From Castanea sativa (Eukaryota; Streptophyta; Magnoliopsida; Fagales; Fagaceae): a stretch of 64,000 nucleotides of DNA. Location: positions 39,275,873 through 39,339,872 of the forward strand of contig NC_134019.1 in NCBI RefSeq assembly GCF_040712315.1, in the 5' to 3' direction. Below, in pieces: positions 13,766 to 26,200 of the stretch; the stretch's first letter is position 1; each line of letters opens with the position of its first letter. Under the pieces are notes generated by a model that was given only the letters and a program-made list of their open reading frames with translations, was not told the origin of the DNA and searched no databases. The position numbers were made by a program, and so were the translations under genes.

Positions 13766-14393
13766 AGTATATATATTTTTATATATGCCCTTGTTAGATG
13801 AAACAAATTTGGGGGTGGGGGATTGTTGGGAATATACCGAATTCCCAGATTTGACAAAAGAAATTAGGTGGTTTATAAATTTGCTTTTGTCTATATAGTT
13901 GCAGTGATTTCATTATTTTTAAAGAAAAATACAAAATGCGGCAGTATAAAATTTCTCTCTCAAAACAATACGAATAAAACCCTAATCTGAAATAATGGTA
14001 TTTATATCTCACATAAAGGATTCACAATGGGCTAAAAACGGGTCAAAAATGTTCCCCCGGAGCTTTTGCTTTATGGAGTAAGCCTCAGAAAAATCTCTCA
14101 TAATAAAAAACTGTAGTAATTTTATATTAGGTCGGGTCATAATTTGGATTAAACACAAACTAAGCTCCACATAGCCAACAAATAATTGTCGTAGAATCTA
14201 AAGAGGGACAATTTTAACTCAATAATGTTTTGCATTCAACGCTTGACAGAAAAATGTGAGAGAAAATGCAATATTTCTGATTGTAATATTTTTAATGGGT
14301 ATACAATACCCAACTCTTCTTCTGCCAAAAGGAACTAAAGAATCTACATAAATTTACAAAATTGTCACTGCTCATCTATTTTAAAGCTGCATG

Positions 14394-14696
14394 TTACAAT
14401 TCATCTAAGCGAGAAGTGAGATCAATGAACATGTCTTCGCTGCAAGGAATTGTGAGACCACCCATTGGATGATCAAATCCAAATTCTTCCTCGGCCTTGT
14501 TTAGCAGTTGTTGAAATGTGGGCTGGTTCAAGTATGAAATAGGAATCACAAATCGCTTCTTTTCACTCTCTCCAACATATACTGCAAGGTAGCCTTTTGG
14601 AACATCTAAAGATGTTGAAGCTGCTAGCTTTGAAAATGAGTTTGTTCTTCGGAGAATGTGCTTAGCATGTATGATACCAGGAAAACGAATAGCCAT
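14394..14696 (-). CDS. SAUR: SAUR protein, SAUR19-24-like (array gene 1)
   Basis: A 100-aa intronless protein with the whole SAUR domain: N-terminal [20 protein letters not shown], then [47 protein letters not shown] and a closing LTSRLDEL. Length and composition match the SAUR19-24 clade, whose members by family knowledge inhibit PP2C.D phosphatases and so raise plasma-membrane H+-ATPase activity and cell expansion. The start is the MAIR methionine shared by the open array genes. It pairs with the gene at 19389 (both have [14 protein letters not shown] and [13 protein letters not shown]), which marks an older subtype than the central array. No intact-gene defects seen. Confidence 0.95.
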   Translation of the reverse strand: MAIRFPGIIHAKHILRRTNSFSKLAASTSLDVPKGYLAVYVGESEKKRFVIPISYLNQPTFQQLLNKAEEEFGFDHPMGGLTIPCSEDMFIDLTSRLDEL

Positions 14697-14824
14697 TGCT
14701 ATCTCTCTATTATTGCCTGAAAAATGGTGAAGATCACAATGAGATGGGAGGAGGAAACGTGAGGATATGACACTAGAGGATATGAGGACTTGTTTTGGAT
14801 GTGGAATGATATGTTTGTGTGTGT

Positions 14825-14937
14825 AAATATATACACATGGTGCATGTGAAAATCTCTGAAATCTGGATTGAGTGGTGTAGAATCATTTGGGTAGACTTGG
14901 TGAGACATAAGCATTTGAAAGATCACATGGACCTGTC
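14825..14937 (-). promoter_or_regulatory. Promoter of SAUR gene 1
   Basis: TATA-like TATATATTT (14825-14833) lies about 130 bp before the ATG. The conserved SAUR block GATCACATGGACCTGTC lies at 14921-14937. GAGACA at 14902-14907 gives TGTCTC, the core auxin-response element, on the gene strand. Confidence 0.65.
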
Positions 14938-14939
14938 TT

Positions 14940-15917
14940 CCAACTAACTATCAACAACTTGGTAGTGATTGAGACTTCATATTTGTTGGCACACACTTGG
15001 TCCAAATTTTTCTGGAGAACAACCTACAAGGGTCCCAGTTGACACCAAAGATATGTGGATTGCAGAATACTCAAAATAATGGGTGACCCTCTTATATTAG
15101 AGGACAGGTTGAGACATATATGCCAAATATTTCTTAACAAGAATAGGCAACAAATTAGCGTCTCCAATGACATTCCCTTTGGATAAATAACTACCTACAC
15201 TCGTAAGATTTTACTTCCTTTTATCGAACGAAAACTTAAGATAACTGCTTTGGAATATTCTCCTGGAACCAATTTTGTAGAGTTTGATTCTCAACCTGCA
15301 TGATATAAGAATCGGCAACAAAACCTTAGTCGCAAAACAACAAACTAATTGAAGTCATTCACATGTATTAATCTCCATAATTCTATCCTATCCAAAATTC
15401 TACTCTTTATCACCTCCTTAATTTACACATGCCTCAACTTCTTTAAATGTAGCCTCACATTAACGTGGAGCCTCAACTTCTGCTACTATAGTTATTTAGG
15501 TGGATTATTTTTTTTATATCTATTTTAGGTTGATGAATTTTTTGTATTATTTGGAACTCTACTTTGGGTTAATGTGATTAAGTTATGTTTTTAAATTGTT
15601 ATATTTATTCTTCTCTTTGATTTCATAGATGTTATCCTATTATATTATAAATATAGTATATAAGAATATAATATTATTTTATTACATAACATTACATGAC
15701 CTGGATAATTTGGTGTTTATTACTATATTTTTTATTTTTACTTTTTTTTTCTTCTTACATTATTTTCTACAATTCTCTTATTATTTTCTCTTGGAAAAGT
15801 GGTTATTCTCTCTCTCTCTCTCTCTCTCTTGATTTTTTATTCTTTCTTGCGATTCTACTTTATATTTGTTAGGTTCTAAGTACTTAGGAACTGATGTATT
15901 AGAACTCTAATATGTAT
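14940..15917. other. SAUR gene 1 distal upstream DNA and CT microsatellite
   Basis: To about 15340 the DNA resembles the distal upstream region of gene 2 (around 19980-20280): both include a CCCAGTTGA segment and a TTGGATAAA segment, so they were duplicated together. A (TC)n tract is at about 15808-15831. No gene is seen. Confidence 0.6.
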
Positions 15918-16711
15918 TGTTGGCAAACTATGATCAAAACAAGTGTCTAGTTATGTTTTAGACTTGCTCAAAGTATGTTATTTATGTAAAGTTGGAATCG
16001 AGTTAACTGCAGAAGTTACTGTGCATTTCTGCCTGACTCAATCGATCGAGAATTAGACTCGACCGATCGAAAGTCATGCAGATTGTTTTTTTCTGCAGAA
16101 TTTCTAACTCAGCCCTAAGCCCATATGACGTGTAGGGTTTTATGTTTTGCCCTAAGTATAAAAGGCAAACCCTAGTCACGTTTTTGTAGTTGCTCATATT
16201 GCTGTTTGTGTGAATCTCTTGTGAGATCTGAGAGGTGCTTACCTTCACACAAGCTTGGGATTATCAAGAAGGACATTACTTCAAGAACTTGATGATCATT
16301 CAGTTGTTGCCATAAGAGCTTAAAGATACACAAGCGGGAGTGCTTGTACTTGCTAGAGAATCCAAGAAAGAAGGAGTTCGTGGTCTCGGAGCTTGCACGT
16401 GGTCGTGTCAGTAAGTTCTACTGGTGGGTAGCAATAGGATGTTAGTGGTTTAAGTCGCTATTGTACAACTTCGATTCTTTCATAGTGGATTCAAGTTTAC
16501 CTTGAGGATAGCTAGGTTAAATCCTCCCCAAGTTTTTTACCGGGTTTGTTTTCCTGGGTCATCATATCTTTTTGTTTTTATATTCCGCACTTTACATTGA
16601 TATGATTATATGATTGTGTTAACCTAGATCTGGAATTTGGACTAAGCAATAACTTGGCTTGTTAACTAGGTTAATCCAATTGTGTTTTAAGGGGTCTAAA
16701 CAAACTCAACA
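15918..16711 (+). mobile_element. Solo-LTR-like segment, probably Ty1/copia
   Basis: The stretch begins TGTTGG and ends CTCAACA, a TG...CA inverted end of LTR type. It contains a promoter-like TATAAAAGG (about 16158), TATTCCGCAC and a terminal GGGGTCTAAACAAAC that resembles the end region of the copia LTR at 23.2 kb (GGGGTCTAAACAGC). No primer-binding site or internal domain follows. I could not find a clean 5-bp target duplication, so the exact ends are uncertain. An imperfect palindrome built on CGATCGAG lies at about 16039-16065. Confidence 0.5.
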
Positions 16712-16899
16712 ATATTGATGAATCATTGTGATTTTTAAAAGTTTATTTTGGGTCCATATGTTTTGATGTTGTATTTTTTAGTTCCCCATTATAAGTAGTA
16801 TCTCTCTCTCTTATAGTTTCAATTTTGAATTTTTTTTTGAGTAAATACTTTTATTTTGGAAGTAAAAAATTGAGTTTATGTCAAAACACAATCTTGACT

Positions 16900-18860
16900 A
16901 TGCTAATTACAAATCGGCATTCGGTCCATTTTGGTCTACTTCATTTATTTGGTCTACTTTAGTCTAGTCGATCATTTAGGTATAATTTGGTCTACTTTGG
17001 TCCACTTAAGTTCAATTGGGTCCATACGGTTTACTTCAATCAATTTAGTGCGATTCAGTCTATTTGGTCTTCTCCGGTCCTTTTCAATCCACTTTGGTCC
17101 ATTCTGCTAATTCGCTCGATTTGGTTTATTTAGTCCACTTCGGTATATTTGGTCCATTCGGTCCAATTTGGTGAACCTACCTAAGAATGAGAAAGTACAA
17201 GTTTGGGTGAGAGTTCTATTAATTATTTGAATAATATCAATTGTAAATATATGATAAGTTTTGGTTATTATAATAATTTCCTTAAGAGAATGAGAACTTG
17301 AATAATAAATTTGAAATTTAAAAATATAATGCATAATAACAATAGTTAAAAAAATGTGGAACATTTAAAAAAATAATAATATCAATAAAAAACCTAAAAA
17401 ATGATTAAATTATATATTTGCAAAAATAGAGTGATGGAAATTACTTTTTAAAATTGTTTAATTTTTAGGGAGAACAAATTATGTACAATAAAATTTAGAG
17501 AATAAATTATAAATATTCAATACAAGTTTGTTATGAGTTTTGATTATCATATTTAGCAAAAATTTATTTAAACAAAAATTATACATATATACATATATAT
17601 TTATATTTATATTTATATATTTTGCTTGAAAGTATAATTAACCTCATACAATTCATTTAAAAGTAATGACTTTAAAACAAATTAGTAATTGTCTTAAAGA
17701 TTAGATTTGTATACATAACATTCATGTTTAGAAAGGCTTTCACTTAAATTTAGCCGGATATAAATGGTCTGAAATACTATGTTAATGTGGCCCAACAAAA
17801 GTATAGTAACAATATATATTATGCTTAAGATTTTAGATATTATGAGTTTGAGATTTATATACTTTTTAATAAATTTTGATTTAAAATAGGTGCTCTCATC
17901 CTAAACATGCCTTTTCCCTATAGGTAAGTCCACAAAAATGGACCAAAGTTGATCAATATTGACCGAATTGGACTAAAGTGGACACAAATGGACCGAATTG
18001 GATGAAATGAAACAAATTGGACCGAATGGATAGATTAGGACTGAATGGAAACAAGGTGGACCGAATAAGATCTAAGTAGACTGAATAGAACATAGTGGAC
18101 CAATTTACACCAAATAGGATCGAAGGGGACCGAATAAGAATGAATGGATAGATTAGGTCCAAAGTAGACGTAATGGACTGAATAGGACTAATGTGGACCG
18201 ACTAGAACTAAAGCGGACAGAATGGACGAAATAAGACCAAAGAGGACTGAATAGCCCAAATAGCACTGAAAGAATGGACCGAATAGAACCAATGTGGACC
18301 GAATAGAACTGAAATGGACAGAATAGAACCAATATGTATTGAATAGGACCTAATAAAACCGAATTGGACCGAAGAGGTCATAATGGACCGAATAGGACTT
18401 TTAAATATATATATATATATATAATTTTTATCCCATTTTTTAGGGCTCATATTTCTACTTTTTTAATGTATGTATGTATGTATGTATATATATATATATA
18501 TTGTATTTTTTAAACTCAAAACTAGAGTTTAGCTTAAATATAATAAAATTTCATACTTTTCAATCCAAAAATTATCATAAAATAAAATTTTGAACTAAAT
18601 GTGAAAAAGCAGCCCATAAAAAGAATCAATTTAAGGCCTAATCAATCCAAAATGAACCAAAGGGGATCAAAATTGAACCAGTGGACCAAATTGGATGGAA
18701 CGGGGCCACAATAGACCTAATTGGATCGAATAGAAATTGTTTAATTTTTGGAAAGAACAAGTTATCTTCAACAAATTTTAGAGGAAAAAATTATACATTA
18801 TATTACAATTACGAAATAATTATTTATTCTCATACATCACGTGGGTCTGCGACTATTCAT
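16900..18860. mobile_element. Fold-back-like element with minisatellite arms
   Basis: The left part (16915-17175) is a degenerate tandem of TTTGGTCCACTT-type units. The right part (17935-18400, continuing weakly at 18640-18735) is the reverse complement type, TGGACCGAATAG. The two arms face each other across about 760 bp of AT-rich DNA. Long inverted arms made of short degenerate repeats are the hallmark of Foldback-type elements. A directly repeated segment (about 17452-17515 and 18735-18800, sharing TTGTTTAATTTTT) shows extra rearrangement. The right end CACGTGGGTCTGCGACTAT (near 18838-18856) resembles a Helitron 3-prime end. No transposase or Rep/helicase is present. Confidence 0.5.
18402..18501. 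repeat. (AT)n and (ATGT)n microsatellites
   Basis: An AT-dinucleotide run at about 18402-18422 is followed by TATG repeats and a second TA run at about 18470-18500, inside the fold-back-like region. Confidence 0.85.
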
Positions 18861-19388
18861 AATTAAAATTCAAGCCGAGTTTAAACTTCTAAATTACCAA
18901 CCAAAAAGACGAAACCAAGTATACAGTGACATGTTTGCTAAAAAAAAGAGGATACAATGATATGGAGAAATGAGTCATTGTTTCATTCAGATAAAGCTGA
19001 GTTTGATGACATCGTAATTGGTTTAACTGAACTCTATGAACAATGGAAGACAATTGAGTACTTAAAAAGGAAAGTTACTCAAATAAATATCTGAAGATGA
19101 CTTTGGGATTGCCTAAAAGCTGCATAAACTATTATCCATAGAAAACCATGACAAATCAAATTTAAGAAAAGGGACCTGAAATATCGTAGAATTAATGAGG
19201 ATTGGTTTCAACTAAAAGGTGTTCTCAATTATACATTTTTTCCTGAAGAATGTGGAGGAACTGCAATAATTCAATTTCTGACATTTTTTGTTGATAAACA
19301 ATATCCATCTCCTCTTCTTCTTAAAAGAATTAAAGAATGTACTTGGATTTACAAAATTGTCTAATCTTTTCATTTTTTTGCTGGCATA

Positions 19389-19691
19389 TCACAATTCATG
19401 TAAGCAAGAAGTGAGATCAACGAAGATATCTTCACTGCAGGGAATTGTGAGGCCACCCATTGGATGATCAAATCCACATTCTTCCTCGGCCTTGTTTAGC
19501 AATTGTTGAAATGTGGGCTGGTTCAAGAACGAAATAGGAATCATAAATCGCTTCTTTTCACTTTCTCCAACATATACTGCAAGGTAGCCTTTTGGAACAT
19601 CTAAAGATTTTGAAGCTGCATGTTTTGAAATTGAGTTTGATTGGCAGAGAATGTGCATAGCATGTATAATACCAAGCAAACGAATAGCCAT
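19389..19691 (-). CDS. SAUR: SAUR protein (array gene 2), mildly degenerate
   Basis: A 100-aa SAUR close to gene 1: [20 protein letters not shown], then [18 protein letters not shown]. Several normally constant positions have changed: AKHILRR is AMHILCQ near residues 11-17, EEEFGF is EEECGF, and the tail is LTSCLHEL. The frame is open and the promoter is present, so I call it a gene, but these changes suggest relaxed constraint. It and gene 1 were probably adjacent before the LTR and fold-back elements entered between them. Confidence 0.88.
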   Translation of the reverse strand: MAIRLLGIIHAMHILCQSNSISKHAASKSLDVPKGYLAVYVGESEKKRFMIPISFLNQPTFQQLLNKAEEECGFDHPMGGLTIPCSEDIFVDLTSCLHEL

Positions 19692-19811
19692 TGCTATCTG
19701 TCTCTATTATTGCCTGAAAAATGGCAAAGATCACAAATGAGAAGGAGGAAGAAGTAAGGATTTGATATTAGAGGATGTGAAGACTTGTGGCTGTGGAATG
19801 ATACGTATGTG

Positions 19812-19928
19812 TATATATAGGTGCATGGTGTATGTGAATATCTCTGAAATTTGAAGTGAGTGGTGTAGAGGCATTTGGGTAGGAATTGGTGAGAGACATG
19901 AGCATTTGAAGGATCACATGGACCTGTC
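19812..19928 (-). promoter_or_regulatory. Promoter of SAUR gene 2
   Basis: TATATATAG at 19812-19820 (TATA box on the gene strand, about 121 bp before the ATG), GAGACA (TGTCTC) at 19893-19898, and GATCACATGGACCTGTC at 19912-19928. Confidence 0.65.
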
Positions 19929-20847
19929 TTTCAACTAATAACCAAGAACTTGGTAGTGAGTAGTGTCTACTTAATATTTGTTAGAACATGTTTTGGCCAA
20001 GATTTTCTGGCAGCGAAACCTAAAAGGGACCCAGTTGAATCAAGGATATGTGGAATGAGAAATTCTGAACAACTAGCTGATCGCTTATAATTAACTGGGA
20101 CAGGTTGAAACAAATGTCTAACTGGGACCAGATAAGTCCCTTCAATAATATGCCCTTTGGATAAACAATTACCTACATTTGTAAGATCCTGCATCTTTTT
20201 ACACAGTTGAAATTTTAAGATAACCACTATGGAATATTCTCTATGAACCAATTTTTGTAGAGTTTGATTCTCAACTTGCATGATATCTCAATCCTGGGGA
20301 AAAAAGAAAAGAAAAAAAATAAAGTTACCGGTAAAGAAACTCATTTTCTCAACAAAGTGCAAAATGGTCATGTTCAAAATTGAAGCTGACTATGAACTTT
20401 TACATTACTATGACACTATCAGGAAAAAACAAACCCAAGCCTACAATTTCAAGGAGAAATAATTCACTGTTTCATTTAGATAAATTTGAGTTTGATATTA
20501 TCATCATTTTGGTTTTAATTGAACTCTGTGAACAATAGAAGAATATTGAGTACTTCAAAGTTTTCTAATAAATCACTGAAGATGACTTGGGATAAAAAAA
20601 GAGTCCACAGAAAACCAAGCCAAATTAAAGGGACTAGAAATATCATAGAATTAAAGAGGATCAATTTCAAATAAACAGTGTTATCCATTCTACATTTTTC
20701 TGAAGAATATGAGAGGAACTACAATAATTCTATTTGTAACGTTTCTAGTGTATAGATAGACAATCCCCATCTCTCCTGTGCTGTCTAAAGAAATAAAGAG
20801 TACACATGGATTTACAAAATTGTCTCAGCTATCTTAGTGGTGCCTTA

Positions 20848-21150
20848 TCACAATTCATGTAAGCGAGAAGTGAGATCAATGAAAATGTCTTCATTGCAGG
20901 GAATTGTGAGACCACCCATTGGATGTTCAAATCCAAATTCTTCCTCAGCCATGTTTAGCAATTCTTGAAATGAAGGCCGATTTAAGAATGATATAGGAAT
21001 TAAAAAGCGCCTTCTTTCTCTCTCTCCAACATATACTGCAATGTGGCCTTTTGGGACCTCTATAGATGTTGAAGCTACATGCTTTCCAAATGAGTTTGAT
21101 CATCGGAGAATGTGCTTAGCATGCATAATATTGAGCAAACGAATAGCCAT
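20848..21150 (-). pseudogene. SAUR: SAUR pseudogene (array gene 3), nonsense at codon 17
   Basis: The copy keeps the exact 303-nt length, the ATG (21148-21150) and the stop (20848-20850) of the intact genes, and almost all SAUR residues are readable. Codon 17, normally arginine in the [11 protein letters not shown] segment, is TGA at 21100-21102, consistent with a single CGA-to-TGA transition. Downstream, PFAM-type SAUR residues such as [17 protein letters not shown] continue without frameshift. Other changes (KAEEEF to MAEEEF) suggest little constraint. Its promoter is intact and locally duplicated. Confidence 0.9.
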
Positions 21151-21270
21151 GTCTATATATATGTAGTGCAGATGAAGATGATGAATATCACAACAGAAAA
21201 GGGAGAAGACAGTAAGGATTTGATATCAGTGGATGTGAGGACTTGTTTTGGCTTCGATGATATTTGTGTC

Positions 21271-21389
21271 TATATATATAGATGAATGTTGCGTGTAAAA
21301 ATCTCTGAAATGTGGAGTGAATGGTGTAGAGGCAATTGGCTGGGGTCCTGTTAGAGACATAAGCATTTGAAGGATCACATGGACTTGTC
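21271..21389 (-). promoter_or_regulatory. Promoter of SAUR pseudogene 3
   Basis: TATATATATAG at 21271-21281, GAGACA (TGTCTC) at 21354-21359 and GATCACATGGACTTGTC at 21373-21389. Confidence 0.6.
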
Positions 21390-21790
21390 TTCTAACTCAG
21401 CATCAAGAACTTTGGTAGTGAATGAGACTATATTTGTTGGGACATTTTTCCCAAACCCTTCTGGGTACAAGGGACCCAGTTGAAATCAGAGATATGTGGA
21501 GTGGAGAAAACTATGAACAACTGGCTGACCTGAATGGTGTGGGTGAAAATCTCTGAAATGTTGAGTGAACAGTGAAGAGGCAATTGGCTGGGGTCCTGTG
21601 AGAAACTTTAGCATGTGGAGGATCACATGGACCTGTATTCTAAGTCATCATCAAGAACTTTTGTAATGACACAGTCTATATAATTGTTGGGACACGTTTT
21701 GCCCAACCCTGCTGGGAGAACAACCTAAAAAGGAGTAGTTTGAAATCAAAGATATGTGGATTGGAGAAAACTCTGAAATACTGGTCAAGT
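21287..21790. repeat. Tandem duplication of a SAUR upstream region (~248 bp)
   Basis: The segment 21287-21535 is repeated at about 21536-21790. Both copies carry AAAATCTCTGAAATG, GGCAATTGGCTGGGGTCCTG, the GATCACATGGAC block (21373 and 21621) and GGAGAAAACT. The second copy has the conserved block but no gene or TATA box directly attached, so it is an extra upstream module. Confidence 0.8.
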
Positions 21791-22044
21791 TTTTATAGAT
21801 GACAGGTTGACACATCTTTTAGTTCTTGACAATAATATACAGCTGGGGATCATATTACCCTCTTCAATGATTTTCTTTTTGGATAAATATTACATACATT
21901 TGTAATATCATGCATCTTTTAGCCTAGTTAAAACTTTAAGATATTGCTTTGGAATATTTTACTAGCTCATGGAACCAGTTTTGAAGAGTTGAATTCAACC
22001 TGCATGATATCTGAGATTCTGAGTCAGTGATGAAAAAAAAAGAA

Positions 22045-22115
22045 AAGTAATTTGCACCCTCTAAGTTTAGAGTTGCTTCTGAATCGGTACCTCTACTTTC
22101 AAAACTTGCAATTTA
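22045..22115 (+). repeat. Left inverted end of the element that hosts the copia insertion
   Basis: This segment (with CTCTAAGTTTAGAGTTGCTT and AAAACTTGCAATTT) is the imperfect reverse complement of 31871-31955 on the far side of the retrotransposon. About 395 bp of the host element is left when the copia element is subtracted. That size fits a MITE. Target-site duplications could not be assigned. Confidence 0.5.
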
Positions 22116-22229
22116 CACCCTTGACTATGGTAACAATGTCAAAGTGCTCATTTTGTTATGATCTGTCACATTTTTGCTATTGTATTTGTAAAGTTGTAAT
22201 TTACAACTATTTTGTGTTGGTTTTAATTC

Positions 22230-23209
22230 TGTGGGATTTATTTGTAAGGGTTGTGTGTGAGAGAGAGAGAGTGTGAAGACTCAAGACAATTATTGAAGAC
22301 AAAAGAAGTTTTCGCGGGTAGCTTGCGAGTAGCCTTCCCGCAAAGTGAAACATGTGTTTAGCACATGACTGGAATGCGAAGAGTTATGACAGATGGTGAT
22401 AGCTGGTTTTCGCAAGTGTCTTGTAGGTAAGGACTTCCCGCAAGATACCCGCGAAACAGTCTGTTTTGCTATTTTGTCATATCTGCTCCACTACATCGTC
22501 ATACACACTATATATACCATCATTACCCACATACTGAGTAGAAAGCTTTCCAGAGAGAAAACCCTAGCCACAAACCCTTGAGAGTGAGAGATTGTCATAC
22601 CCATAATTCTCTACACCATCCATTGTGGTTTTCTTCTACTCCTACTTCTCCATATCCAAATTCTTGAGAGGTTGATAGCTCAAACACTTACCACACCCAT
22701 ACTGAGTGTCTAGTGAGGTTTTGGTGATGCTGGGAAGCATTGGAAGAAGCCAAGTTTTGGCATATGCAATCAGGTGCATTGTGGGATCCGGAAAGCTAGA
22801 CAAGATACGGTTTCGAGAAGCCTTGTTGGAGTAGGAGCTTGGAGGGCTTAGGTGCACTAGGTAGATTAGGCTTGGAGGGTCTTTTTTTATTCGTGTATCC
22901 CAACTTATTGTCTAGTGGATTGATTTACCGCTTGGAAGGCGGCGGAGAGGTTTTTCACTGAGTTCTTCGGTTTCCTCTTGGATAACACATCGGCGTGTTA
23001 TCTTATGTTTGCATCTCTCTTCTATACTATTTTAGCTTTCATTTTACTGTAGTGTTGTGTTGAACATGGCTTAGAGTTGTTGTATTGGTTGTTCGCTCGC
23101 ATTTACTCTATTCCGCACTTAGTTTAAATTAGAGTAAAATCAATCAAGCCGTAATTTTTTAATTTGGGGTCTAAACAGCTCGTGTTTTTAACACAAATCC
23201 AAGCTTTCA
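22230..23209 (+). repeat. 5-prime LTR of the copia element
   Basis: It starts TGTGGGATTTATTTG and ends GCTTTCA, directly before the primer-binding site. A TATA box (TATATATA, about 22509-22516) marks the U3 promoter. Two CG-rich palindromic modules (TTTTCGCGGGTA ... CCCGCAAAG and TTTTCGCAAG ... CCCGCGAAAC) lie at about 22309-22460. Confidence 0.92.
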
Positions 23210-23211
23210 AT

Positions 23212-23226
23212 TGGTATCAGAGCGGG
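23212..23226 (+). other. Primer-binding site (initiator tRNA-Met type)
   Basis: TGGTATCAGAGC begins two to three bases after the LTR end. It is the standard complement of the 3-prime end of plant initiator methionine tRNA used by copia elements. Confidence 0.92.
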
Positions 23227-23280
23227 TGCACTTACTGTGGTTTCATTACCTAAGTGCGATCCTAGACCCCTTGCCTTGCT

Positions 23281-26200
23281 ATGGATAGTGTTATGGCTAA
23301 GGTCAACATGAAGCGTAGTTCATGTGTTTGTGATAATGACTCTATGAGCATCTATAAAGATTGTCCTAGCAATAAGTTTTTAGAGTTATTCAAATCTAAG
23401 AAACATGCTAGAATTTTTGTACACATGCTGAAATCCTTAGAACAAAGGAATCATGATATTCATAATAGCTTGTGTGAGTCGAATTCCTTAATTGCTAAAT
23501 ACAAGAGAAGGAATAGACATTTGTGTGATAAACTTGATAGGTTGAAAAGAAAGCTCTACTCATCTATGAATGAAGTAAAAGAAGAGGAGTGTATCCTTAA
23601 GGGTCAAGAGTGTTTATCTCATGCTTGTCTTTTTGTTCATACCGCATTGAAAGTGTTTAATTCGTGTTTGTGGTATCTTGACAATGGATGTTCAAGGCAC
23701 ATGGTCGGAGATAAAACACTGTTCAAAACTCTTGAGGAGAAGGAAGATGGCTTTGTGACTTTTGGAGATGGTAGCCATTCACAAGTTCTTGGAAAGGGAA
23801 CTGTTGATATTCCGGGACTTCCCCTGTTGACTAGTGTTCTTTACATCAAAGGATTGAAGGTGAACTTGCTGAGTATCACCCAAATGTGCGATGAAGACTT
23901 CATAGTTCAATTCTTAAAGAAGGGGTGTCTAATTCTCAATGAAGAAGGTGTTCAAGTCTTGAAGGGACTTAGAACCACTGACAGTTGCTATGGTGTTGTT
24001 CCCAAGCCAAGCATATCATGTCGGAGTGCTCGAGTAAATCTTTTGGAGTTGTGGCATCAACGGTTTGGGCATGCAAATTACAAGCAAGTAGCAAAGATCT
24101 CAAAGCTTGAAGCTGTGATTGGCTTGCCAAAGATTGGAAAGATTGAAAACAATGTTTGGGTCCATGTAAATTGGGAAAAAAAAACAAAATCAACCCATCC
24201 CAAAGTTAATGTAGTGGCTACCTCTTGTCTTTTGGAGTTACTCCATGTGGATCTAATGGGTCCAATGAGAACAGAAAGCTTGGGTGGAAAACGATATATC
24301 ATGGTGGTGGTTGATGATTTCTCAAGATATTCTTGAGCAGTGTTCCTTAGAGAGAAGTCGAAGGTGTGCGACAAGATGGAAAGGTTATGCAAGAAGCTCC
24401 AAAATGAAAAGGCAGTTCCCATAGTCAAAATAAGGAATAATCATGGGAAAGAGTTTGAAAATGCAAAATTTGAAGCATTTTGCAATGAGCATGGTATTAA
24501 AAAGGAGTTCTCCGCTCCAAAGACACCACAACAGAATGGGGTGGTAGAAAGAAAGAACTCAGTAATCCAAGAGATGGCAAGAGTAATGCTTCTCAATAAA
24601 AAAATTCCACAGAAATTTTGGGCTGAAGCAGTGAACGCATCATGTCACATTGGGAATAGGATTTTCTTTCGGGCTGGAACAAAGAAGACATCGTATGAGA
24701 TTTGGAGGGAAAAGAAGCCGAAAGTAAAGTACTTCCGAGTATTTGGAAGCAAATGCTACATTCTCAATTATAAGGAGAATCTTGGGAAGTTTGATGCTAA
24801 GAGTGATGAAGGGATCTTCCTAAGATACTCCACAAATAGCCGGGCATATAGAGTGTACAACAAGCGTACTAAGACGGTGATGGAGTCAATAAATGTGGTC
24901 ATAGATGACACCATCTCCGAAAAGGATGTTGGTGAGGATGGTGAAGCACCAACCCTTAAGAAGAATGAGGGTGATGATATCATGTCTCAAATTGATGAGG
25001 GTGAGAAAGAATCACCGGAAAAGGAGTCCACACCTCCTACATCAAGAAAGGAGACTAGATCAATGCAAAGGCCTTCAAGTCCACTTACCTCTCCGGAAGT
25101 TCAACCTCAAATTTCACGGGATGAGGAACCCTCTACTTCCAAGAAACCATCATCAAAAATAAGTCTCAATCATCCCATAAGCAACATCATTGGTGACTTA
25201 GATAAGGGACTTCGTTTGAGAAGAGGACCGAGCTATAGCTTGAATCATGTGACATACAATTGCTATCTTGCTCAATTTGAACCCAAGAAAGTGGAAGAAG
25301 CCTTAAAAGATGAGAATTGGGTGGAATCTAGCATCAAGAGTTACATCAATTCGTTAGAAATGATGTATGAGAGTTGGTACCAAGGCCCAAGGATGCACAT
25401 GTAATCGGCACCAAGTGGATATTTAAGAACAAGACCAATGAAGATGGTGAGGTCGTTTGAAACAAGTCTAGATAGGTGGCTCAAGGATATACTCAAGTTG
25501 AAGGCGTAGACTTCGATGAGTCATTTGCTCCAGTAGCAAGATTAGAGTCAATTCGAATTCTTCTTTTCATGGCGTGTGTTATGAACTTTAAGCTATATCA
25601 AATGGATGTGAAGAGTGCCTTCTTGAACGGATTTTTGAACGAAGAAGTGTTTGTTGAGCAACCAAAAGGGTTTCAAGACCCTTACTTTCCGGATCATGTG
25701 CTAAGATTAAAAAAGGCTTTATATGGGTTGAAGCAAGCATCAAGAGCATAGTATGATCGCCTCACTGCATATCTTGTAGATCATGGTTTCAAGAGAGGTC
25801 AAGCCGATAGAATACTGTTTGTTAAAAGAGATGAGAAACCCCTCCTTGTCACTCAAGTATACGTGGATGACATTGTTTTTGGATTCACAATTGATCACCT
25901 TGCTCAAGAATTTTCAGAAGAAATGAAAAATGAGTTTGAAATGAGCATGGTGGGGGAGTTAAACTACTTCTTAGGGCTTTAGGTGAAACAATGGAAAGAT
26001 GGGATATTTATCTCTCAAGAGAAGTATGCCAAAAATCTAGTAAAGAGATTCGGCTTAGACTCCAAAAAGCATGCATCCACCTTCATGAGTTCATTGGCAA
26101 AACTAAGTCTTGATCCAGCCGGTGTGGAAGTAGATCCAACACTCTATTGGAGCATGATCGATAGTCTTCTCTACCTCACGGCAAGTAGGCCGGACATCGC

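Noticed and set aside
17935..18400. CRISPR-like or satellite array
   Set aside because: Units are degenerate, about 10 bp, without regular spacers, in a plant genome; a minisatellite within a transposon fits.
23969..24428. Antisense open frames inside copia pol
   Set aside because: They are shadows of the sense pol frame and have no motif of their own.
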